This document shows positions 1-5,662 of a stretch of DNA of 12,768 bases, one piece after another. The stretch spans positions 1 to 12,768 of the forward strand of contig JBHOQQ010000015.1 of NCBI GenBank assembly GCA_042408955.1, given 5' to 3'. Each line of letters begins with the position of its first letter. Position 1 is the first letter of the stretch. The position numbers and the translations under genes are program-made. The notes under the pieces are model-generated. The model was not told where the DNA came from. It was given only the letters and a program-made list of their open reading frames with translations, and did no database searches. The DNA is from CALGSZ01 sp042408955 (GTDB taxonomy: Bacteria; Chloroflexota; Chloroflexia; Thermomicrobiales; UBA6265).

Positions 1-111
1 TGACTCCTGACTCCTGACCCCTTCCGGGCGGGTACCGGTCCCGCCCCTACCGGCCATCGGTCATTGGCTATGGGCTGAAAACTCGACGCTCGTAGCTCAA
101 AACCCGAAGCT

Positions 112-210
112 TTCCCAGCCCCCAGCCCCTAACCCCTAGCCCCCAAGCCGACCCCTGATCCCCAACTCCAGACCCCTCCACAGCCCCCAGCTCCTAGCCC
201 CTAACCCCTT
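112..210. repeat. C-rich imperfect repeats with G-quadruplex potential
   Basis: Positions 1-212 contain no gene. Two imperfect copies of a CAGCCCCCAGC(C/T)CCTA unit lie near 117-144 and 181-208, among many CCCCTAA/CCCCTAG-like runs. On the minus strand, G-tracts at 114-116, 119-123, 126-129, 133-136 and 140-144 are separated by 2-3 nt, which fits the canonical quadruplex rule. The tract lies just past the stop codon of the minus-strand permease gene, so it would be in that transcript's 3' region or in the spacer to the next gene. A role in termination or as a spacer repeat is inference. Confidence 0.6.
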
Positions 211-212
211 CA

Positions 213-1163
213 CTAGCCTCCTTTCCGCGAGCGGTTCCCCGCCGGATGCCACCGCCATTGCAACCAATCGCCGAGCACATTGAATCCCAGGATGGTGCCG
301 GCGATGGCGCAGCCAGGGAAGACCGATATCCACCAGGCGGTTGTCAGCGTCTCTTGCCCCCCGGCGATCATGCTGCCCCATGTGATGGTGTCACTGGGGA
401 CACCGAGTCCGAGGTAGCTCAGAGCGGCCTCGTACAGAATCATCCCGGCGATTTGCTGGCTGGCGATCACGATGATGGGGCCGGTCACATTTGGGAGCAG
501 GTGCCTCAGGAGGAGTCGCGTTGGCCCGGCTCCGGCAGCGCGCGCCGCCTCAATGAACGCGGCATGGCGTAGTGCCCGTGTTTGCAACCGCACGATCCGG
601 GCATGCCCAACCCAGCCAGTCACCGCGAGCACGACGATGACGTTGAGCAGGCTCGGTCCCAGCACGGCAACCACCCCGATTGCCACGACCACGAACGGCA
701 ACGCTTGCTGAACATCAACGGCAAACGCGACCAGGCGATCGAACGGACCCGCGAGCCCACCAGCCAGAAGTCCCAGTACCACCCCGATGAGGGTGGCAAA
801 CGCCGTCGCGGTGAGCCCTACGGTGAGAGAGACGCGCGCCGCCGCGACGATCCGCGCCAGAACATCCCGGCCTAGCTGGTCGGTGCCAAGAGGATGATTC
901 CAGCTACCGCCAGCGATTACTGGGGGCAGCAGACGATCCCGCAACTGTTGCTGCTGTGGATCAGTGCTCATCACGGCTGGTCCGAGGAGAGCGGTCAGAA
1001 GCAAGAGCAGCACCAGGAGCAGTCCGATTGCCCCACCTGGAGAGAGACGCGCGCGTCGCCGCAGGCTCAGGAGCGGTTCGCTGGGCGCCGCGGAACGCTC
1101 GGCGGTGAGGAGCCGCTGGCGGGCAAGGGAGCGACGGGGCAATGTGGTGACCCGGCCACTCAT
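213..1163 (-). CDS. ABC transporter permease, DppC/OppC/NikC type
   Basis: Inner-membrane permease of the peptide/nickel (Dpp/Opp/Nik) ABC importer class, 316 residues, a normal length for the C-type subunit. After a basic cytoplasmic N-terminus comes a hydrophobic segment at about residues 44-64. The family motif HPLGTDQLGRDVLAR starts at residue 90. Several further membrane segments follow, with the EAA coupling loop at about 205-225 (EAARAAG...HLLPN), which contacts the ATPase. The ATG overlaps the stop of the preceding permease gene by 4 nt, so the two are very probably translationally coupled. Both lie downstream of an FMN riboswitch. The substrate cannot be read from a permease sequence: peptides, metals, sugars and cofactors are all known for this class, and the riboswitch suggests a flavin-related compound. 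ATPase and solute-binding genes are not in the window and may lie beyond its left edge. Confidence 0.93.
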   Translation of the reverse strand: MSGRVTTLPRRSLARQRLLTAERSAAPSEPLLSLRRRARLSPGGAIGLLLVLLLLLTALLGPAVMSTDPQQQQLRDRLLPPVIAGGSWNHPLGTDQLGRDVLARIVAAARVSLTVGLTATAFATLIGVVLGLLAGGLAGPFDRLVAFAVDVQQALPFVVVAIGVVAVLGPSLLNVIVVLAVTGWVGHARIVRLQTRALRHAAFIEAARAAGAGPTRLLLRHLLPNVTGPIIVIASQQIAGMILYEAALSYLGLGVPSDTITWGSMIAGGQETLTTAWWISVFPGCAIAGTILGFNVLGDWLQWRWHPAGNRSRKGG

Positions 1164-2104
1164 CGGTCCGCTCCAGAGAGGGATGCGCTGCTGGCGCGGA
1201 GGCGTGGATCGAGCCAGCGCGCAAGCAGATCGACGAACGTGGTGAGGCTGACGATGCAGGCCGCAACCACCACCACCCCGGCTTGCACGACCGGGAGGTC
1301 CCGGCTGAACACGGCCTGCAGGGCAAGCTGCCCGATGCCTGGATAGGCGAAGACGCCCTCGACCACGACTGCGCCGCCAGCCAGAAAGCCTGCTTGCAGG
1401 CCAACATAGGCCAGCAATGGGAGGAGCGCGTGCGGCAGCGCATGCCGCAGGATCACGGCCCGACCGGCAAGCCCCTTGCCGAGAGCGGTACGAATGAAAT
1501 CCGCGGAGAGGGTCTCGATCAGCGAGCTACGCAGCAGCCGGGTGATCGTTGCAGCCGGGTAGGCGGCCAGCGTTACCGCTGGCAGGATCAGCGCGCCAAT
1601 TCCGTCCCCTCCTGATGCTGGCAGCCAGTGCAGCCGCACGGCAAAGAACAGAATCAGCACCGTACCAAGCCAGAACCCTGGCACGGCTTGGCCAAGCAGG
1701 GCGAACCCGGTGGCCAGGGCATCGAGCGGTGTTCCGGGGCGCGCTCCAGCGAGGAGACCGAGGGGCACGCCGGCAAGGAGCGTGATGAGGATCGCCGCGC
1801 TAGCCAGGGCTAGCGTCTTGGGCAGGCGCTCCAGCACCAGCGTCATCGCCGGGCGCTGGGCACGCCAGGACTCTCCGAAGTCACCCTGGATGGCGTGCCA
1901 GAGAAATGAGCCGTACTGAACGGCAAGCGGGCGATCGAGGCCAAAGTGCGCGCGCAGGCGGGCAGTCTGCTCCGGAGAGGCACCTGGCGGCACGAGCGCC
2001 GCGAGGGGATCGCCAGAGAGATAGAGCAGGCCAAAGACGAGACTCGTCACCGTGACGAGAACCGCCACGGCGGTCAGCACGCGCGAAAGGAATAACCCGA
2101 CCAC
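1160..2104 (-). CDS. ABC transporter permease, DppB/OppB/NikB type
   Basis: First gene after the FMN riboswitch and terminator. It encodes the B-type permease of a Dpp/Opp/Nik ABC importer, 314 residues from the chosen start. The N-terminal membrane segment is at residues 5-29, followed by the typical SGDP element (30-33) and FGLDRPLAVQYGSFLW (54-69). The EAA-like coupling loop is at about 202-229 (DFIRTALGKGLAGR...LPHALLP), and VEGVFAYPGIGQLALQA (249-265) is a hallmark of B-type subunits. I chose the GTG at 2104 because GGAGGT lies 10 nt upstream (2115-2120) and the family's N-terminus begins there. The open frame extends to an ATG at 2287, but those codons run through the riboswitch terminator and give a non-family, Cys/Arg-rich extension. 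The stop overlaps the next permease's ATG. Expression should fall when FMN is abundant. Confidence 0.92.
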   Translation of the reverse strand: MVGLFLSRVLTAVAVLVTVTSLVFGLLYLSGDPLAALVPPGASPEQTARLRAHFGLDRPLAVQYGSFLWHAIQGDFGESWRAQRPAMTLVLERLPKTLALASAAILITLLAGVPLGLLAGARPGTPLDALATGFALLGQAVPGFWLGTVLILFFAVRLHWLPASGGDGIGALILPAVTLAAYPAATITRLLRSSLIETLSADFIRTALGKGLAGRAVILRHALPHALLPLLAYVGLQAGFLAGGAVVVEGVFAYPGIGQLALQAVFSRDLPVVQAGVVVVAACIVSLTTFVDLLARWLDPRLRASSASLSGADR

Positions 2105-2240
2105 GTCGCCAGCGACCTCCGTGTCTGCAACCTCAGACGCTTGGGCAGCCACGGGGCACAAGGCGCAGCTCCCAGAGGGCGCTCGCGCGGTGGGCGACGT
2201 GTTGGCAGGAACGGTGCGGGCCACGCGGCGCCGCACGTGA

Positions 2241-2277
2241 GAAAAACAACACGCCCGAGACGCGAGGCCCTCGGGCG
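2241..2277 (-). terminator. Intrinsic terminator, expression platform of the FMN riboswitch
   Basis: On the minus strand, CGCCCGAG pairs perfectly with CTCGGGCG (arms 2270-2277 and 2252-2259) around a 10-nt loop. It is followed at once by TGTTGTTTTTC (2251-2241). This GC-rich 8-bp stem with a U-rich tail lies about 60 nt past the aptamer and 137 nt before the GTG of the permease gene. That placement fits transcriptional attenuation: FMN-bound aptamer, terminator forms, operon off. I did not work out the competing antiterminator. Confidence 0.85.
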
Positions 2278-2338
2278 CAATACGCATGTTCGGGAAACGG
2301 GTCCGCCAGACCGGACAGGCTCCCCTGCCAGTCGCGCG

Positions 2339-2475
2339 CCTTCTCCCATCCGGACTCTACCGTCGGCTCCGGAGTTTCACCGGATCGTGCTCGTGGACTC
2401 GCCACTCGCTCGCGGGCTTTACCGCCGGTCGGGACTTGGCCGACATAACACGCGGCCTCACCCAAACCCCGAAGG
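2339..2475 (-). promoter_or_regulatory. FMN riboswitch (RFN element)
   Basis: Read on the minus strand, the conserved RFN blocks appear in order. They are GACCGGCGGT, AAAGCCCGCGAGC, CCGGTGAAACTCCGG, AGCCGACGGTAGAGTCCGG and ATGGGAGAAGG. The 5' CCTTC (2471-2475) pairs with the terminal GAAGG (2339-2343) to close P1. The P2 arm is GGG (2461-2463) with CCC (2431-2433). Its loop, normally about 7 nt, carries a 20-nt insertion that forms an extra GGCCG/CGGCC stem (2438-2457). The family binds FMN and usually controls riboflavin synthesis or uptake genes. Here it leads two ABC permease genes. Confidence 0.95.
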
Positions 2476-2488
2476 CTGTGCTCCGTCT

Positions 2489-2517
2489 AGCGTAGCCGAC
2501 ACCATCCCGCTTTGCAA
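2489..2517 (-). promoter_or_regulatory. Sigma-70-type promoter of the riboswitch operon
   Basis: On the minus strand, TTGCAA (-35, 2512-2517) and TACGCT (-10, 2489-2494) are separated by exactly 17 nt. The predicted start, near 2482, is only a few nucleotides before the 5' edge of the FMN aptamer at 2475. This is the arrangement expected for a riboswitch-led transcript. Confidence 0.7.
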
Positions 2518-2651
2518 CCCCTTCCTCGCAACGCCGCCGGAGGAGCAGTGATCAATCTGCAGGCATGACGCTTACTTCGTGTAATACACTCACGAATGAT
2601 TGGCACATACGGTGCCGCGACGGACGCGAGTTCAAGGAGGGAACGTTCGGC

Positions 2652-3068
2652 ATGACGGTTACACGACCGATCGAGCGGGTTATCCCGAGCCAGTATGAAG
2701 ACGTGCTGGAGTCCAAGGCGCTGGCTCACGTCGCCACGATCGGGCCGAAGGGCGAGCCACAGGTCAATCCCGTCTGGTTTGACTGGGACGGGACGTATCT
2801 CATGTTTAGCCAGACGACCAGCCGGCAGAAGTATAAGAACGTCAAGCGCGACCCCCGGATCGCCCTGTCGATCGTTGATCCAAACAACCCGTATCGCTAC
2901 TTGGAGATTCGAGGCAAGGTGGTCCGGATCGATCCGGACCCTAATTATGCGTTTATCAACAAGATGGCGCAGAAGTATCTCGGCGTGGAGAAATATCCCT
3001 GGCTCCAGCCGGGTGAGGAACGGGTTGTGATCGTGGTGGAGCCGGAGCACGTCACGAGCATGGGCTGA
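2652..3068 (+). CDS. PPOX-class flavin/F420-binding split-barrel protein
   Basis: Small (138 residues) protein of the pyridoxamine 5'-phosphate oxidase-like split-barrel superfamily, resembling the F420-dependent PPOX class (Rv1155-like). Typical features are ALAHVATIGPKGEPQVNPVWF (residues 24-43, beta strands with the GxPQxxPVWF pattern), then MFSQTTSRQKYKNVKRDPRIALS (51-73), where Lys/Arg residues would contact cofactor phosphate. Next comes YLEIRGKVVRID (83-94). Members act as cytoplasmic dimers binding FMN or F420 at the interface; which cofactor applies here is not decidable by eye. The ATG at 2652 follows AAGGAGG (2634-2640) by 11 nt, so I prefer it to an in-frame ATG at 2565 that adds 29 residues unlike the family. 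It is transcribed away from the FMN riboswitch, so the riboswitch does not control it directly. Confidence 0.88.
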   Translation: MTVTRPIERVIPSQYEDVLESKALAHVATIGPKGEPQVNPVWFDWDGTYLMFSQTTSRQKYKNVKRDPRIALSIVDPNNPYRYLEIRGKVVRIDPDPNYAFINKMAQKYLGVEKYPWLQPGEERVVIVVEPEHVTSMG

Positions 3069-3092
3069 TCCGGCCGGTTGAATTCGATGCAT

Positions 3093-3127
3093 CGCGGCTG
3101 GTTATGCAGAGGAGATAACCAGCCGCG
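3093..3127. terminator. Bidirectional hairpin between convergent genes
   Basis: Perfect 13-bp inverted repeat CGCGGCTGGTTAT (3093-3105) and ATAACCAGCCGCG (3115-3127), with a 9-nt loop. It lies between the plus-strand PPOX gene (stop 3068) and the minus-strand cysteine-rich gene (stop 3145). There is no strong T-run on either side, but the position and stability favour a shared terminator. Confidence 0.7.
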
Positions 3128-3144
3128 CTTGTGCACGCTCTGGT

Positions 3145-3444
3145 CTAATCGTCCTGGGTATGCAGAAGATACCGAAGCAAGTCGACGGGAAGATCGTCGA
3201 GCGCAAGGTCATCCCCAGTGAAGGGGCCCCAGATGACAAGGCGCGTCACGGGCGGGAAGTCGAATCGAGGTTCCCAGAGATCGTCGCCCCAACCGCGCCG
3301 GCACGGGAGCTCCCGGCTGCGAACAAATGGATTGACACCCGTGCGTGGCTGGCGACACGGGTGCTCGCAGACGCCCGTGCAAGCTGACTGTCCTTCCCGG
3401 TGAAAACGGCATGTGGCGCAGCAACGATGGAGCAGCGTCGTCAT
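3145..3444 (-). CDS. Small cysteine-rich protein, possibly metal-binding
   Basis: 99-residue protein of unknown function. Cysteines are at 8, 9, 12, 22, 26, 30 and 48. The pattern is CCATCRF (8-14), then CTGVCEHPCRQP (22-33), then VRSRELPCRRGWGDDLWEP (41-59). A CxxC knuckle, a CxxxCxHxxC cluster and a late Cys in an RELPCRxGWGxDLWEP block look like a zinc-ribbon or iron-sulfur scaffold; this is inference. The acidic C-terminal tail (about 77-99) is predicted helical. The ATG at 3444 is chosen because AGAGGGG lies about 9 nt upstream and recognisable protein begins there. The open frame runs back to 3816, but that part is Arg/Ser-rich and looks like translated intergenic DNA. It is convergent with the PPOX gene. 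No signal peptide is seen. Confidence 0.7.
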   Translation of the reverse strand: MTTLLHRCCATCRFHREGQSACTGVCEHPCRQPRTGVNPFVRSRELPCRRGWGDDLWEPRFDFPPVTRLVIWGPFTGDDLALDDLPVDLLRYLLHTQDD

Positions 3445-3974
3445 TGCCGGTGTCCCCTCTGATGCGAAACGCCTTGCGGCGGGCCGGCCACGCGAGACCC
3501 CACCCTCGCGCGGTCGAGTTCGGCTGGGTGAGCACCCCGAACGGCGCTCCCAGGAGAGACGCCGGTTCGTCTTTCTGTCCCCTCGCCGGTTCGCGGATAA
3601 CTCTACCGCACCTGCTTTTGGATCGTCAATAGACTGCCGACTACATCGTGATTGATTAACCGAATTGTCCAATTTCGCACAAGTTATGGCGAAAAAACGG
3701 CGAATCTTCCTCATCCCGTTGTTGGCAACAACACTGACAGGACGAGCCGGTGACGCATGGGCACACAACATCATCGAGCGCGTCGGAGTGTAGCTCAGGA
3801 GATGGTGAGGAGCCAAGATGCACGTTCAGCCACGTCTCGTCGGGAGGTGAGGAAGCGGAGCATGCGGGAGCGATTCCCTGGCAATCGGTGTTGTCGCGGG
3901 CGACGCTAGGTGCCAGTACAATCCCCACCAGGCAGGACGACGTGCCACGGGGAGAAGGAGATAGGGGATAAGCG
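3445..3974. other. Intergenic region upstream of fumC
   Basis: About 530 bp between the divergent cysteine-rich gene and fumC, with no convincing gene in any frame. It holds an AT-richer patch at about 3640-3700, a likely place for divergent promoters though I cannot fix -35/-10 boxes, and a perfect palindrome at 3718-3732. The fumC ribosome binding site (AGAAGGAGA, about 3953-3961) is at the right end. Confidence 0.5.
3718..3732. promoter_or_regulatory. Perfect 15-bp palindrome, possible operator
   Basis: GTTGTTG-G-CAACAAC is a perfect inverted repeat with a single central base. It lies about 240 bp before fumC and 270 bp upstream of the cysteine-rich gene. The size and symmetry suit a dimeric helix-turn-helix regulator. 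No regulator gene is adjacent, so this is only a candidate. Confidence 0.35.
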
Positions 3975-5390
3975 ATGAGTGAAGAGGCGTTCCGGATTGA
4001 GCGTGACAGCATGGGCGAGATGCGAGTGCCCGCCAGCGCGCTCTACGGCGCGACAACAGCCCGGGCCGTACAGAATTTCCCGATGAGCGGGATCCGCTTT
4101 GGGCGGCCGTTCATCCGGGCGCTCGGTCTCATCAAGCTTGCGGCCGCCGAGGTGAACGAACAGCTCGGCTTGTTGGCTCCTGAGAAGGCAGCCTGGATCA
4201 AGCAGGCGGCGGAGGAAGTCGCGGAGGGCCGGTGGGACGGCGAGTTCCCGATTGATATTTTCCAAACCGGTTCTGGCACCTCCACGAATATGAATGCAAA
4301 CGAGGTCATCGCCGCTCGGGCCGCTCAGCTCGCAGGCCGCCCGCAGGAGCGCCCGGTGCATCCGAACGATGATGTCAACATGGGACAGAGCTCCAACGAC
4401 GTCATCCCATCGGCGATCCATGTCTCGGCAGTGCTTGAGCTTCACGAACGTCTCTTCCCGGCGATGCGCCATCTTCAGGAGACGTTCGAGCGGCGGGCGG
4501 CTGAGTTCGACGACGTGATCAAGACTGGGCGAACCCACCTGATGGACGCCACGCCGATCAGGCTGGGGCAAGAGATCAGTGGCTGGGCTGCCCAGGTGCG
4601 ACTTGCCCGGGAGCGCCTGGAGGCGACGCTGCCACGGCTGTCGCTGCTTGCGATCGGTGGCACGGCGGTGGGTACTGGACTCAATGCCCATCCCGAGTTC
4701 GGGGCGCGTGTCGCTCGCGCGCTGGCAGAGCGGACAGGCATCCCGTTCGTGGAAACAACGAATCATTTTGCGGCGCAGGCATCGCAAGACACGGCGGTCG
4801 AGCTCAGCGGTGGCCTGCGGGCGTATGCCGTAGCCCTGATGAAAATTGCCAACGACCTGCGCTGGATGAACAGTGGCCCGCTTGCCGGGCTCGCTGAGAT
4901 CGTATTGCCCGCGCTGCAACCAGGATCGTCCATTATGCCAGGCAAGATCAACCCAGTAATTCCCGAGGCGACCATGATGGTGTGCGCTCACGTGATGGGC
5001 AACGATCTGACCGTGATGGTGGCTGCTCAGCACGGGAATTTTGAGCTCAACGTGATGCTGCCGGTCATCGCCCACAATCTGCTGCAATCCATTGCGCTGC
5101 TGGCGAACGTCTCAACAGTCCTGGCCGACAAGGCGGTGGCGGGATTTTCGGTCAATCGTGAACGGATGGCGGAACTGGTCGAGAAGAATCCCATCATGGT
5201 GACGGCGCTGAATCCGATCATCGGCTATGACGCGGCCGCGACGATTGCCAAACGCGCCTACGCGGAGGGACGGCGTGTCAAGGACGTCGCCGCCGAGATG
5301 ACGAATTTGTCACCAGAGGAGCTCGACCGCCTGCTGGATCCAAGAGCGCTGACGGAACCAGGGATCAAGGGCGGAGGCACAGGCGGGTGA
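3975..5390 (+). CDS. fumC: Class II fumarate hydratase
   Basis: Cytoplasmic fumarase of the TCA cycle, reversibly hydrating fumarate to L-malate without an iron-sulfur cluster. The 471 residues match the usual class II length. Signature elements are DIFQTGSGTSTNMNANEV (94-111), NMGQSSNDVIPSAIH (135-149), KTGRTHLMDATP (183-194) with catalytic His188, and GSSIMPGKINPV (317-328) with catalytic Ser318. Both catalytic residues fall at the same numbers as in E. coli FumC. The Gly in MPGK, where aspartases have Ala (MPAK), favours fumarase over aspartase, as does the GRTHLMDATP block. The ATG at 3975 has AAGGAG about 14 nt upstream. It is transcribed with the c-di-GMP gene downstream, but a 272-bp gap with a hairpin separates them, so probably not as one operon. 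Confidence 0.95.
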   Translation: MSEEAFRIERDSMGEMRVPASALYGATTARAVQNFPMSGIRFGRPFIRALGLIKLAAAEVNEQLGLLAPEKAAWIKQAAEEVAEGRWDGEFPIDIFQTGSGTSTNMNANEVIAARAAQLAGRPQERPVHPNDDVNMGQSSNDVIPSAIHVSAVLELHERLFPAMRHLQETFERRAAEFDDVIKTGRTHLMDATPIRLGQEISGWAAQVRLARERLEATLPRLSLLAIGGTAVGTGLNAHPEFGARVARALAERTGIPFVETTNHFAAQASQDTAVELSGGLRAYAVALMKIANDLRWMNSGPLAGLAEIVLPALQPGSSIMPGKINPVIPEATMMVCAHVMGNDLTVMVAAQHGNFELNVMLPVIAHNLLQSIALLANVSTVLADKAVAGFSVNRERMAELVEKNPIMVTALNPIIGYDAAATIAKRAYAEGRRVKDVAAEMTNLSPEELDRLLDPRALTEPGIKGGGTGG

Positions 5391-5436
5391 GGCTCGATAG
5401 CCGAGATCGCTGAGCACATCTGGTAGTTTGCAGAAT

Positions 5437-5473
5437 CAGGCGCTCCTGGCCGTGGCGCAGCCAAGGGCGCCTG
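5437..5473 (+). terminator. Hairpin downstream of fumC
   Basis: CAGGCGC (5437-5443) pairs with GCGCCTG (5467-5473). The stem continues inward with TCCTGGC against GCCAAGG (one wobble, one mismatch) around a short loop. It starts 46 nt after the fumC stop. The run of T that defines a classic intrinsic terminator is weak, so it may need Rho or serve as an RNA stability element. Confidence 0.5.
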
Positions 5474-5662
5474 ATCGCATTCATTGGGTAGATTTACTGG
5501 GGAGTACCATTGAATCAGGACCAACCTGCTAATCCCGCCACTTGGAACGAATGCGCCGGCGACTGATACTCGATGATCAGGAGCGACAACCGGCCCGCAA
5601 CTGGTTGATTTTTTCGCGAACACTACCGGTTCCGCAGCCGGGAAGAGCAGGCAGTCGGCGAT

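Noticed and set aside
126..208. Telomere-like CCCCTAA runs
   Set aside because: Only scattered, irregular copies inside a C-rich tract; a bacterial window gives no reason to call a telomere.
961..1443. Long antisense and alternative-frame ORFs over the permease, fumC, GGDEF-EAL and moeB genes
   Set aside because: High-GC shadow frames; each overlaps a gene with clear family motifs and shows none of its own.
3445..3816. Upstream extension of the Cys-rich protein to 223 residues
   Set aside because: The added part is Arg/Ser-rich with no pattern, and the ATG at 3444 has its own ribosome site.
3785..3895. tRNA-like start (GGAGTGTAGCTCAGG) and a GATTCC-like stretch downstream
   Set aside because: No matching acceptor stem or anticodon arm, and the spacing between the D-like and T-like parts is too long for a tRNA.
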